Positions 1-6,510 of a DNA stretch of 7,980 nucleotides are shown here, in pieces; position 1 is the stretch's first letter, and each line of letters starts with the position of its first letter. Position numbers and translations under genes: made by a program. The DNA comes from Gammaproteobacteria bacterium (GTDB taxonomy: Bacteria > Pseudomonadota > Gammaproteobacteria > UWMA-0217). The notes under the pieces were generated by a model. It made no database searches. It had not been told where the DNA came from and saw only the letters and a program-made list of their open reading frames with translations. The stretch lies in the NCBI GenBank assembly GCA_011330835.1, contig DRPO01000090.1, forward strand, positions 1 through 7,980, given 5' to 3'.

Positions 1-1242
1 AAACGTACCTTCACCGATCGTCTCCCGAGACATGTCCACAAAGTTGTTGCAGACCGCCTTGATGACTTTTCGAGGCGTCTCGAACTGACTTCCCGGGTAA
101 TTGCCGATTCTGGACGCCCGGGCTACGTTGCACGAGTCGTGGAAGGTCACCGTCATCCAGTCGTTTTCGGATTTGTCGATCTTCAGATTGCCCTGTTCAA
201 GCTGGTCAAGCGTGAACTCCAGAATGTGCTGAGGGACGGGATAATTGGGATCGAGAAAATCGAAAGGTCCGGCCAGCGTATTCAGGAAACTGTAGGCGAC
301 CCGCCAGGCATGGCCACACTCGCCGAAAATGATCCGCTTGACGCCAAGTTCAAGCGCGGCCTCGCGAATACGCAACGCGACCTTGCGCATATTCTCGTAG
401 CTGCCGATAAACAGACCAAAGTTCGCCGCCTCGCTCGCCTTGGAACTGAGCGTCCAGCTAACGCCCGCTTCGTGGAACACCTTGCCGTAACCGATGAGTC
501 CATCGACATGCGGTTCGGCGAAAAAGTCGGCCGACGGAGTCACCAGCAAGATGTCGGCGCCCTTTTCGTCCAGCGGGTACCGAACCTTGACGCCGGTATC
601 TTCCTCGACTTCTTCTTCGAGTCCTTCGAGCGTATCCGCCAGCGCGGGCTGAGGCAGACCGAGATTGTTGCCGATCTTGAAAACCTTGCCGATGATCTCG
701 TTGCTGTACTTCATCCCCTTGCCGACGCTGGCCATCACCTCGCGCGCGGCCATGGTGATCTCGGCGGTATCGATGCCGTAGGGGCAATAGACGGAGCATC
801 GGCGACACTCGGAGCACTGGTGGAAATAGTTATACCAGTCGTCCAGAACCTTCTCGTCGAGGTCGATGGCGCCCACCAGCTTCGGAAAATATTTTCCAGC
901 AAAAGTGTAATAGCGACGATAGACCTTGCGAAACAGATCCTGTCGGGCGACCGGCATGTTCTTGGGATCCGCCGTTCCGAGAAAGTAATGGCACTTGTCG
1001 GTGCAGGCCCCGCATTTAACGCAGGAGTCGAGGTAGACCTTGACCGAGCGGTATTTGCTGGCGAGTTCGCCCATCTTGGCGATCGCCCTCTCTTTCCAGT
1101 CATCAACCAGTTCCCCGGGAAAACCCAAGGCTTCCTGGTGCTCCGGCTTGGCGACAAAGGGCCCTTCCCATTCCATCACACCCAGCTGGATGTGCGGAAC
1201 GATGATGTCTTCTTTTATCTCGGGAGTTTCGAAATCAGCCAC
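1..1242 (-). CDS. dsrK: DsrK, HdrD-like iron-sulfur subunit of the DsrMKJOP complex (C-terminus cut off)
   Basis: DsrK is the cytoplasmic iron-sulfur subunit of the membrane Dsr complex, related to the catalytic subunit HdrD of heterodisulfide reductase and thought to act on the DsrC disulfide/trisulfide. I read 414 residues with no stop to the window edge; the family is roughly 500 residues or more, so about a fifth is missing. Two ferredoxin-type CxxCxxCxxxC motifs are visible: Cys74/77/80/84 and Cys143/146/149/153. The CCG-type part begins with GECGHAW (Cys309) and FHDSCNVAR (Cys371); Cys398 follows. The expected Cys-Cys pair lies just beyond the edge. I chose the GTG at 1242 because GAGGG (1254-1250) sits 7 nt upstream and overlaps the dsrM stop codon; the next in-frame ATG is 22 codons later (GVMEWEG). 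It follows dsrM by 10 nt, so the two are probably translationally coupled. A long open frame on the opposite strand is a shadow of this gene. Confidence 0.95.
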   Translation of the reverse strand, partial: MADFETPEIKEDIIVPHIQLGVMEWEGPFVAKPEHQEALGFPGELVDDWKERAIAKMGELASKYRSVKVYLDSCVKCGACTDKCHYFLGTADPKNMPVARQDLFRKVYRRYYTFAGKYFPKLVGAIDLDEKVLDDWYNYFHQCSECRRCSVYCPYGIDTAEITMAAREVMASVGKGMKYSNEIIGKVFKIGNNLGLPQPALADTLEGLEEEVEEDTGVKVRYPLDEKGADILLVTPSADFFAEPHVDGLIGYGKVFHEAGVSWTLSSKASEAANFGLFIGSYENMRKVALRIREAALELGVKRIIFGECGHAWRVAYSFLNTLAGPFDFLDPNYPVPQHILEFTLDQLEQGNLKIDKSENDWMTVTFHDSCNVARASRIGNYPGSQFETPRKVIKAVCNNFVDMSRETIGEGTF

Positions 1243-1252
1243 TTGTCCGCCC

Positions 1253-1993
1253 TCAGGAGTTGTTTTGAGACTCTAGTTTCAGCGCCCAATCCACCACATG
1301 ACGCTTTTCGCGCGGATTATCGACCTGATTTCGCGTTGGACTGAAGAAGACGCCAGGCGCATGCAGCAACTTGCTGATCGGAAAAACAATCATCAGCGCG
1401 GCAACCAGAACCATGTGCGTAACCAGAATCGGGCTGCCGGGAAATGGGCGCCAGTCGAAATACATCAGACCGAGGAAAAACGCCTTGAGGCTGATGATGT
1501 CCACTCCGCTAACGAAGGACATCAGAGCGCCGCTGACGGCAATTCCCAACAGCAACAGCAACATCAAGTAATCAGAGGGCGCGGAAATATAACGAACGCG
1601 ATCCACGAAAATCCTTCGGGCGTACAGGCCCGCCAGCCCCGCGATCATCGCGAACGCGGCATAGCGACCGAAGGGTTGAATCAGCGCTACCCAGCCCCAG
1701 ACAGGATAGGTGAAATACCGGAGATGCCGGAGCAGAACCAGCAACATGCCGAAATGAAACATCCAGCCAAAAAGCCAGATCCATTTGTTTGATTTGAACA
1801 GGCTCTCGAAAAGAGCTACCTCACGGACCAACCGAAACACAACCCCGCCGGAGGTTATTGGCGCGGGAGTGGTAGGAATCTTGAGCGGCGCGGGCGTCTT
1901 GAAATAGACCCAGATCCTGTAGGCGAGTCCGCCCACGAGAACCAGTGTCGCCACATAGAATAAGATAGTAAGGAAGACAGTCAGAAACGACAT
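1253..1993 (-). CDS. dsrM: DsrM, membrane haem b subunit (NarI-like) of the Dsr complex
   Basis: DsrM is an integral membrane di-haem b protein of the respiratory nitrate reductase gamma-subunit (NarI) type; together with DsrK it links DsrC chemistry to the quinone pool. The 246-residue product has five hydrophobic segments at about residues 4-28, 71-90, 107-126, 141-163 and 186-208. Histidines at or near segment ends (His80, His90, His193, His211) are candidate haem ligands; this assignment is inference. The length matches the family. The ATG at 1993 is preceded by GGAG about 10 nt upstream and begins directly with the first membrane segment. The frame stays open 16 codons further upstream, but that stretch (APFAAWPSNRW) overlaps the intergenic hairpin and does not look like protein. 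dsrM is 69 nt downstream of dsrC, the widest gap between dsrB and dsrK, and is followed by dsrK after 10 nt. Confidence 0.94.
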   Translation of the reverse strand: MSFLTVFLTILFYVATLVLVGGLAYRIWVYFKTPAPLKIPTTPAPITSGGVVFRLVREVALFESLFKSNKWIWLFGWMFHFGMLLVLLRHLRYFTYPVWGWVALIQPFGRYAAFAMIAGLAGLYARRIFVDRVRYISAPSDYLMLLLLLGIAVSGALMSFVSGVDIISLKAFFLGLMYFDWRPFPGSPILVTHMVLVAALMIVFPISKLLHAPGVFFSPTRNQVDNPREKRHVVDWALKLESQNNS

Positions 1994-2026
1994 GGTTTCT
2001 GTTCTCCATCGATTAGAGGGCCAAGC

Positions 2027-2052
2027 CGCGAAGGGAGCCAACCCCCTTCGCG
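2027..2052 (-). other. Perfect 9-bp-stem hairpin between dsrC and dsrM
   Basis: The arms CGCGAAGGG (2027-2035) and CCCTTCGCG (2044-2052) are exact reverse complements with an 8-nt loop. In the transcript the hairpin starts 10 nt after the dsrC stop codon. It is followed by GCTTGGCCCTC, with no run of U, so it is not a standard intrinsic terminator. A 3' hairpin here could protect an upstream dsrC message from exonucleases, mark an RNA processing site, or lower dsrMK expression. DsrC is known to be made in large amounts in sulfur oxidisers, which fits a segment boundary after dsrC. The pairing is seen directly; the role is inference. Confidence 0.6.
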
Positions 2053-2062
2053 ACCAAACGGA

Positions 2063-2395
2063 TCAAACGCAGCCAGTAGGCTTGGGCAGGCCCGCGTACT
2101 TACATGCCTGCTTGGCCGGGCCATAAGGGAACAACTCATAGAGATACTTGCTATTACCCTTGTCCTTGCCAAGTTTCTTGCCAATCGCCTTGGTGAGCAC
2201 GCGCACCGCCGGAGCGATCTGATACTCGTCGTAATACTCTCGCAGGAAATTGATAACTTCCCAGTGATTTTCGGTCAACTCGGTATCATCCGCGGCCGCC
2301 ATCGCGTTCGCGACATCCTCGTCCCAATCGTTAAGATTGGCCAGGTAACCTTCTTCATCGGTTTCGTAAGTTTTACCGTTAATTTCAATCGCCAT
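2063..2395 (-). CDS. dsrC: DsrC, sulfur carrier and substrate protein of DsrAB
   Basis: DsrC (TusE family) is the small cytoplasmic protein that carries sulfur on its flexible C-terminal arm and presents it to DsrAB. The 110-residue product has the full signature: Cys98 (ACKYAG) and the penultimate Cys109 (PTGCV), 11 residues apart, as in true DsrC. TusE proteins acting only in tRNA thiolation keep only the last cysteine. The body shows the usual helical and basic segments (HWEVINFLREYY, residues 44-55; KKLGKDKGN, 73-81). The ATG at 2395 follows AGGAGA with a gap of about 6 nt, among the best ribosome sites in the window, in line with high expression. The gap to dsrH is 34 nt. I saw no convincing separate promoter there, though the stretch is AT-rich. 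Confidence 0.97.
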   Translation of the reverse strand: MAIEINGKTYETDEEGYLANLNDWDEDVANAMAAADDTELTENHWEVINFLREYYDEYQIAPAVRVLTKAIGKKLGKDKGNSKYLYELFPYGPAKQACKYAGLPKPTGCV

Positions 2396-2429
2396 TTTCG
2401 TCTCCTAAATCTAACTACAAAAAACCGGA

Positions 2430-2735
2430 CTAGAGCCAGGACTGAACCACATCATGTTCAGCCGTCAAATCCACAAAACCTCCGTAGTCCACGACATCGA
2501 TTCCATCGATCAGCCTGTCCTCACTCATGCCCCTCGCCTTCAGGTCGGGGCCCAAAACATAAAATTTAAGTCCTTTTTTCGCAATGACCTTGTCAGAGAC
2601 AACTGTATCTTTCATTGCGGCATATATTCCGTCTTCGATCAGAAGCACGGAAGATCCTTCTTCAGCCAACCTTAGACACGCATCCAGTGAGTTACGCTCG
2701 AAAGGCGACTTGTTGACAACATGAAGCATAGCCAT
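2430..2735 (-). CDS. dsrH: DsrH, subunit of the DsrEFH sulfurtransferase
   Basis: DsrH (TusB-like) forms the cytoplasmic alpha2beta2gamma2 DsrEFH complex with DsrE and DsrF. The 101-residue product has one cysteine, Cys20 (LDACLRL), the position conserved in characterised DsrH proteins. The DsrE-fold pattern of hydrophobic strands is visible (MLHVVNK, SSVLLIEDGIYA, LKFYVLGPDL), and the protein ends with the family-like VQSWL. The ATG at 2735 has AGGAG 6 nt upstream, which overlaps the TAG stop of dsrF; an ATG two codons later is a possible but less well-spaced start. The intergenic gap to dsrF is 9 nt, so coupled translation is likely. It is followed by dsrC, the partner that receives sulfur from the complex. 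Confidence 0.95.
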   Translation of the reverse strand: MAMLHVVNKSPFERNSLDACLRLAEEGSSVLLIEDGIYAAMKDTVVSDKVIAKKGLKFYVLGPDLKARGMSEDRLIDGIDVVDYGGFVDLTAEHDVVQSWL

Positions 2736-2744
2736 GGTTCGCTC

Positions 2745-3152
2745 CTAGAAGCTCAAGATTACGTCTTGCTCACCCATGATCTTGGCAAGCTCTTCGGAAC
2801 TGACGACGCGAATCGAGTCTTTTTCCGCCCAATCGTCGTCCTCGTCCTCATACTTGAGATCCATGAGATCGTCGATCGTCAGGCCTCGCGCCTCCAGAGA
2901 CTCCTTCTCGACATAGATCTTGGTGACCTCGTAATCGCCAAGCGCGGTATACGTCGGAGAAAAGTTTTTCATCCCGATCTCTTCGGTAGATTGCCCCTTT
3001 GCGATCTGATATACACCATCGTCCATGAACGCCAGACTCACGTCCTGCTCGAAAGCAGCGCTGATGAGCACGACCTCCAGAGACTCGAGAGCGTAGATAG
3101 TGCCGTAGGGAGCCTTACGGTTTACAAAGCAAAATTTCTTGACTGTAGACAT
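2745..3152 (-). CDS. dsrF: DsrF, subunit of the DsrEFH sulfurtransferase
   Basis: DsrF (TusC-like) is the middle subunit of DsrEFH. The 135-residue product has the DsrE/F fold with an N-terminal strand (KKFCFVNRKAPYG), a central hydrophobic strand (VSLAFMDDGVYQI, residues 38-50) and the motif ALGDYEVTKIYVEKESLEARGL (about 70-91), which is typical of the subunit. Its only cysteine is Cys8, which is not at the position of the sulfur-binding cysteine of DsrE, in keeping with a structural role. There is an acidic stretch at 102-111. The ATG at 3152 is preceded by AGGAGA with 6 nt spacing, and the gap to dsrE is 11 nt. Order and size agree with the dsrEFH block of Allochromatium-type clusters. Confidence 0.95.
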   Translation of the reverse strand: MSTVKKFCFVNRKAPYGTIYALESLEVVLISAAFEQDVSLAFMDDGVYQIAKGQSTEEIGMKNFSPTYTALGDYEVTKIYVEKESLEARGLTIDDLMDLKYEDEDDDWAEKDSIRVVSSEELAKIMGEQDVILSF

Positions 3153-3163
3153 CGCAATCTCCT

Positions 3164-3556
3164 CTAGTCACCAAAAACAACCAGGCGATCCGACTGGATA
3201 CCGCCTTCGATCAATTGCCCCAGGCCCGAAATCCGGAACCCTGGCGCAATATTGTCGGCATCCAGTCCCTGACGCTTGGCTTCGTTGGGATCCATGATCC
3301 CGCGACGCTGAGCCGCGGCGATACAGATCACCAGATCGAGTCCATGCTTCTCGGCCAGCTCTGACCACGCCTTCTGAAGGTTCCGATCATCCTGGGGCGG
3401 AACGGTCAGACGAGTCCCATTGTTCACCCCGTCGTGATAGAAAAAGACGCGAAAGATCTCGTGCCCTTTCTCCAGCGCGGCGCGCGTAAACTGCAGCGCC
3501 GAATCCGAAGCCTGGTGCTGATACGGCCCTTCATTGATCTGAATGGTATATTTCAT
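3164..3556 (-). CDS. dsrE: DsrE, sulfur-binding subunit of DsrEFH
   Basis: DsrE (TusD-like) carries the active cysteine of the DsrEFH sulfurtransferase, which hands persulfide sulfur towards DsrC. The product is 130 residues from the ATG at 3556. Cys78 lies in DLVICIAAAQRRG, at the same residue number as the sulfur-binding Cys78 reported for A. vinosum DsrE, and it is the only cysteine. The N-terminal strand and loop (MKYTIQINEGPYQHQASDSA) and the FFYHDGV strand (38-44) are typical. The frame can be extended 6 codons to a TTG at 3574, but that overlaps the end of the intergenic gap and adds nothing family-like. The Shine-Dalgarno (GGGTGA) is weaker than for neighbouring genes. The gap to dsrB is 18 nt. 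Confidence 0.96.
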   Translation of the reverse strand: MKYTIQINEGPYQHQASDSALQFTRAALEKGHEIFRVFFYHDGVNNGTRLTVPPQDDRNLQKAWSELAEKHGLDLVICIAAAQRRGIMDPNEAKRQGLDADNIAPGFRISGLGQLIEGGIQSDRLVVFGD

Positions 3557-3574
3557 ACGATTCACCCGACCCAA

Positions 3575-4654
3575 CTAGAAGCGAATATGAGCCGATGAAT
3601 TCAGGCTCGCTCTCGCGCCGCGCCAGTTGTCGATATGGAACTTGGTGAACGGCAGCCCGGTCAGCTCGAAGAAACGCGGCCAACCGATACGCTCGATCCA
3701 TTCGCCGATGCGCTCCCAATCCTTGGCGTCTTCCTTGTAGACCTTGAGGATCTTCTTGACGATAGCCGTCGCTTCGGGCCAACGAGGCGGATTGTTGGGA
3801 ATGCCAGCGGCAACCAGCTTCTGGAAAGTCGGCTTGCCACGCGCGTTGGAATGGTTGCCACCGACCCAGATCGCCAATTTCGTGTGCTCGGCGTCATTGA
3901 TCTGCATCGGGGGGCAAGGCGGAAAGCAAGCGCCGCAGCAAATGCACTTGCGCTCATCGACCTCAAGCGAAGGCTTGCCATTGACCAGAGCGGGACGAAT
4001 AGCCGCAACCGGGCAACGCGCGACAACGGAAGGTCGCTCACAAACGTTGGCGACCAGATCATGATTGATCTTGGGCGGCTTGGTGTGCTGTACGTTGATG
4101 GCGATGTCGCCCTGGCCGCCGCAGTTGATCTGGCAGCAGGAAGTCGTGATATGAACGCGGTTCGGCATGTTCCAGGCCTTAAACTCATCAATCAACTCGT
4201 CCATCATCGACTTGACGACGCCCGAAGCATCAGTGCCGGGAATATCGCAGTGCAACCAACCCTGGGTATGCGACAGCGTGGTTACCGAGTTGCGCGTGCC
4301 GCCAACGACAAAACCTTTCTCGGTCAACTCGTCGATAAGAGGCTGGACATTTTCTTCCTTGGTCGTCATGAACTCCATGTTGGAACGGAGCGTAAAACGG
4401 ATGTGCCCGTCCGCGTACTTGTCGGCTATGTCGCAGAGCGTCCGCAAGGTGAACACATCAAGGATACGCTGGGTACCCGCCTTGATCGTCCAGACTTTCT
4501 CTCCGCTCTTGGACACATGCAGCAAAACGCCAGGCTGCGGATCTTCGTGATAATCCCAGTTACCATAGTTGCGACGCAGGGCCGGATGCATGTACTGAAA
4601 GGCATCAGGACAACCTGACTCGATAGGGGGACGTGGGGCTGCGTGTTCGGACAT
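3575..4654 (-). CDS. dsrB: DsrB, beta subunit of (reverse) dissimilatory sulfite reductase
   Basis: DsrB pairs with DsrA as alpha2beta2 sulfite reductase; in sulfur oxidisers it is believed to run in reverse, oxidising DsrC-bound sulfur. The 359-residue product has the siroheme-[4Fe-4S] cysteine set in its DsrB form: Cys136 (WLHCDIPG), the pair Cys173-Cys174 and Cys178 (TSCCQINCGGQGD). A ferredoxin domain insert carries Cys237/240/243/247 (CICCGACFPPC), with Cys214 in a CP motif (ARCPVAAIRP) before it. Basic residues suited to siroheme and sulfite binding occur around 86-97 (RFTLRSNMEF) and 119-124. I chose the ATG at 4654 because GGAG (4664-4661) lies 6 nt upstream; an ATG at 4660 abuts the GGAG, and an upstream TTG at 4666 overlaps it. 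dsrB is separated from dsrA by 96 nt containing a terminator-like hairpin. DsrAB is normally needed in equal amounts, so that arrangement is odd. Confidence 0.97.
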   Translation of the reverse strand: MSEHAAPRPPIESGCPDAFQYMHPALRRNYGNWDYHEDPQPGVLLHVSKSGEKVWTIKAGTQRILDVFTLRTLCDIADKYADGHIRFTLRSNMEFMTTKEENVQPLIDELTEKGFVVGGTRNSVTTLSHTQGWLHCDIPGTDASGVVKSMMDELIDEFKAWNMPNRVHITTSCCQINCGGQGDIAINVQHTKPPKINHDLVANVCERPSVVARCPVAAIRPALVNGKPSLEVDERKCICCGACFPPCPPMQINDAEHTKLAIWVGGNHSNARGKPTFQKLVAAGIPNNPPRWPEATAIVKKILKVYKEDAKDWERIGEWIERIGWPRFFELTGLPFTKFHIDNWRGARASLNSSAHIRF

Positions 4655-4660
4655 AGCCAT

Positions 4661-4664
4661 CTCC
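4661..4664 (-). promoter_or_regulatory. Shine-Dalgarno GGAG that decides the dsrB start
   Basis: On the minus strand the sequence reads TTGGAGATGGCTATG. Two in-frame ATG codons follow GGAG: one at 4660 with no spacing and one at 4654 with 6 nt spacing. Only the second is well placed, giving the N-terminus MSEHAAPRPP. Confidence 0.7.
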
Positions 4665-4679
4665 AAATATCAGAAATTA

Positions 4680-4692
4680 ATTAGATACTAAT
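4680..4692 (-). promoter_or_regulatory. AT-rich dyad between dsrA and dsrB (possible operator)
   Basis: The minus strand reads ATTAGTATCTAAT, a 5-bp inverted repeat with a 3-nt centre, in an AT-rich patch between the dsrA-dsrB hairpin and the dsrB ribosome site. A second small dyad, AATCA-2-TGATT (4690-4701), overlaps its upstream end. The same half sites recur in front of the rhodanese gene with a 6-nt centre. No protein can be named; function is speculative. Confidence 0.3.
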
Positions 4693-4705
4693 CAAGTGAT
4701 TGAAA

Positions 4706-4737
4706 AATAAGCTCCATGCGCCCGCATGGAGCTTATT
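4706..4737 (-). terminator. Terminator-like hairpin inside the operon, between dsrA and dsrB
   Basis: Arms AATAAGCTCCATGCG (4706-4720) and CGCATGGAGCTTATT (4723-4737) are perfect 15-bp reverse complements around a 2-nt centre, so the real loop opens to about 4-6 nt. In the direction of transcription the stem is followed by TTTC, and with the A-T base pairs at its foot the 3' side reads CTTATTTTTC. This has the form of an intrinsic terminator with a short U tract, 13 nt after the dsrA stop codon. Because dsrB and the rest of the operon lie downstream, it probably works as a partial terminator/attenuator or as a 3' stabiliser of a dsrA message. The structure is seen directly; the effect is inference. 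Confidence 0.65.
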
Positions 4738-4750
4738 GATACAACCCATG

Positions 4751-6007
4751 TTAAGCGGCAGCTTCCTCAGCTTTGCGCTTGAACCACTTCTCGGCCTCTT
4801 GATCCCACTCATCCATTCGGATGTAAGAGCTTTGGCGAGGATGGTTCAGCATGTTCGGATCAACGTCGACGCCAATGCCTTCGAGGAAGTTGGCCAGACC
4901 GATCCGCTCGATCATCTCACCGCAACGCTCATGCTCAAGACCGTTCTCGGCCCAGAAGTCAATGACCTCTTCGGCCAATTCAACCAGGCTCTCCCAGTCT
5001 TCTTCGGTTTCGAGCTTCTTGAACGGAACGACCACTGTACCCATGAGGTCGCCGATCTTCAGGGTACGCTTGCCGCCAATGCTGATCGTCACGCCACGGT
5101 CATCCCCCGGAGAGAGCGCTTTTGGCATAACATTCAGACAGTGCATGCAGCGCACGCAGTTGCGATTGTCGACCTGAAGGGTGTCATCGTCGCCGATTGA
5201 CAGCGCGTTGGTCGGACAGCGTGAAATCACGTTGTCAATCAGGTACTGCCTGCCCTTGGTGGCAAGATATTCCTTGAATTTCTCCTGATCGACCTTCATG
5301 TCATCGCGCCAGGTCCCGATAACGGAGAAGTCCGAGCGCTCAATTGAGTTTTGGCAATCGTTCGGGCAACCGGAGATCTTGAACTTGAACTTGTAGGGCA
5401 GCGCGGGACGATGCACATCGTCCGTGAAGTTGTTCTGCAGAGTGCGATGGATACGCTGCTCGTCAATGCACGACTGCTCGCAACGCGCGGCGCCCACGCA
5501 GGACATGCCGGTGCGAACGTCCGGACCCGCGCCACCGAGATCCCAACCGTACTCATTGATTTCATCGAAGAACGCCTGAGTGGACTCGGTATCCGCGCCG
5601 ATGAACATGATATTGCCGGTTTGGCCGTGGAAGGTAATCAGGCCGGAAGCGTGCTTCTCCCAGCTGTCGGCCAGCTGGCGCAGCATGTCGGTGCTGTAGT
5701 GATTTCCCGGTGGGGGCTGGACGCGCAGCGTGTGAAATTCCTTGGAAGCGGAAAAGGCTTGATCCACTTCGGAAAAACGCGGAATGATGCCGGCGCCATA
5801 GCCAAATACGCTGACGGTGCCGCCTTTCCAGTAACCCTTGCGGGTCTCGTAAGAATGCTCAAGTTGCCCCAGCAACGAGTTAGCGGTGTTACGGATTCGC
5901 TCGTCCGGATGCTCGTCGCGCAGACGCTTGAAACCTGAAATGAAACTAGGCCAGGGGCCATTTTCCAGCTCGTCCAGCATCGGAGTGTCAAAATGCTTAT
6001 CAGCCAT
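4751..6007 (-). CDS. dsrA: DsrA, alpha subunit of (reverse) dissimilatory sulfite reductase
   Basis: DsrA is the larger subunit of dissimilatory sulfite reductase and the first gene of the dsr core operon. The 418-residue product carries the siroheme-[4Fe-4S] motif C-x5-C (Cys170, Cys176 in MSCVGAARCEQSC) and C-x3-C (Cys214, Cys218 in ISGCPNDCQNS). The ferredoxin domain has Cys264 (SRCPTNAL) and Cys284/287/290 (NCVRCMHCLNVMPKAL). Other family features are the N-terminal LDELENGPWPSFISGFKRL (residues 11-29), GTVSVFGYGAGIIPR (63-77), and the C-terminal ending rich in Lys and Glu. Length matches oxidative-type DsrA. The ATG at 6007 follows AGGAGA with 7 nt spacing. The next gene upstream is dsrE2, more than 500 nt away, so dsrA probably has its own promoter. 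Assignment to the oxidative rather than reductive type rests on the linked dsrEFH genes. Confidence 0.97.
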   Translation of the reverse strand: MADKHFDTPMLDELENGPWPSFISGFKRLRDEHPDERIRNTANSLLGQLEHSYETRKGYWKGGTVSVFGYGAGIIPRFSEVDQAFSASKEFHTLRVQPPPGNHYSTDMLRQLADSWEKHASGLITFHGQTGNIMFIGADTESTQAFFDEINEYGWDLGGAGPDVRTGMSCVGAARCEQSCIDEQRIHRTLQNNFTDDVHRPALPYKFKFKISGCPNDCQNSIERSDFSVIGTWRDDMKVDQEKFKEYLATKGRQYLIDNVISRCPTNALSIGDDDTLQVDNRNCVRCMHCLNVMPKALSPGDDRGVTISIGGKRTLKIGDLMGTVVVPFKKLETEEDWESLVELAEEVIDFWAENGLEHERCGEMIERIGLANFLEGIGVDVDPNMLNHPRQSSYIRMDEWDQEAEKWFKRKAEEAAA

Positions 6008-6510
6008 GCCGATCTCCTACATTATCTTTGAAGTCAGAATTTCAGACCCGACCGTTAACGCCAAGCCTGTCGATTCGAGCTAACCACTAGCCGTTGCCAG
6101 CGCTCAGATTAGGGCGCAAGTCTATGGGATACGATCGGGGAAGAACAGCCCCCATGTTGGGATGCCCAAAACGCCCCCACGAATACCCCTTTTGAGATAT
6201 GCGTCACTAGTGGCTACCCTATGACTCCCGACTATAAGCGCGCGCATCTTCAGCGAACAAGAGGCCATACAAGGGGGAGCGTTTTTCGGAATCCGCTCGC
6301 GAAACGCGCAAGCGCTGGCAGAAATCAGGAGAGAGGAGGCGCGGAACAACGCGCCAGTCGAAGGGGCTGACTTCCGCAAGGCCTACCTGTCGCGCCCGAG
6401 AATCTCCGTTCTTATCGCACATCCTTGTGTCGATAACCGCGCGTCAAGCTCGGCGCGAACGGCGCATCCCCGACCGGGACAGGTATGGATAGGGACAGGA
6501 ATCGTCGGGG
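6008..6510. other. 503-nt gene-free leader between dsrE2 and dsrA
   Basis: I found no convincing protein gene here; the short open frames lack ribosome sites and family features. Structures seen: a nested hairpin at 6294-6314 (CGCT/AGCG outside CGCG-AAA-CGCG, with a 2-nt bulge), a 6-bp GC hairpin at 6338-6355 (GGCGCG-6-CGCGCC), the self-complementary CACTAGTG near 6205-6212, and a 7-bp inverted repeat at 6468-6474/6504-6510 (CCCCGAC/GTCGGGG) that abuts the dsrE2 stop and encloses GGGACAGG twice (6476-6483, 6492-6499). A promoter for dsrA is expected in this stretch, which could also hold a structured leader RNA. Confidence 0.5.
6231..6260 (-). promoter_or_regulatory. Candidate sigma-70-like promoter for dsrA
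   Basis: On the minus strand TTGTTC (6260-6255) and TATAGT (6236-6231) are separated by 18 nt. The -10 box matches TATAAT at 5 of 6 bases, but the -35 box is weak. It would give a leader of roughly 215-220 nt before dsrA. It is the best pair I found in the region, yet chance matches are common; known dsr promoters are sulfide-regulated and may use an activator. Confidence 0.25.

Noticed and set aside
139..1344. A 401-codon open frame on the plus strand
   Set aside because: It is antisense to dsrK, whose reading shows two ferredoxin motifs and family sequence throughout. High GC and codon bias commonly leave such antisense frames open.
1298..1792. A 164-codon plus-strand frame rich in Gln and His
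   Set aside because: It is antisense to dsrM; the odd composition comes from complementing codons for membrane-segment residues.
2421..2429. A run of T after the dsrH stop that could be a terminator tail
   Set aside because: No stable hairpin precedes it on the minus strand; only a short direct repeat (AGTCC) is present.
3635..4618. A 327-codon open frame on the plus strand
   Set aside because: It is antisense to dsrB, which has all expected cysteine motifs. The antisense product has no recognisable features.
4667..4695. A promoter-like pair TTGATT-17-TGATAT just upstream of dsrB
   Set aside because: The start of transcription would fall at about 4660, inside or after the dsrB Shine-Dalgarno, so the transcript would lack a usable ribosome site. 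The -10 box is also a poor match.
5351..5938. A 195-codon open frame on the plus strand
   Set aside because: It is antisense to dsrA and shows no family features or ribosome site of note.
6122..6379. An 85-codon minus-strand frame in the dsrA leader
   Set aside because: No good ribosome site, no recognisable motif and no coding-like composition; it also overlaps hairpins and the candidate dsrA promoter.
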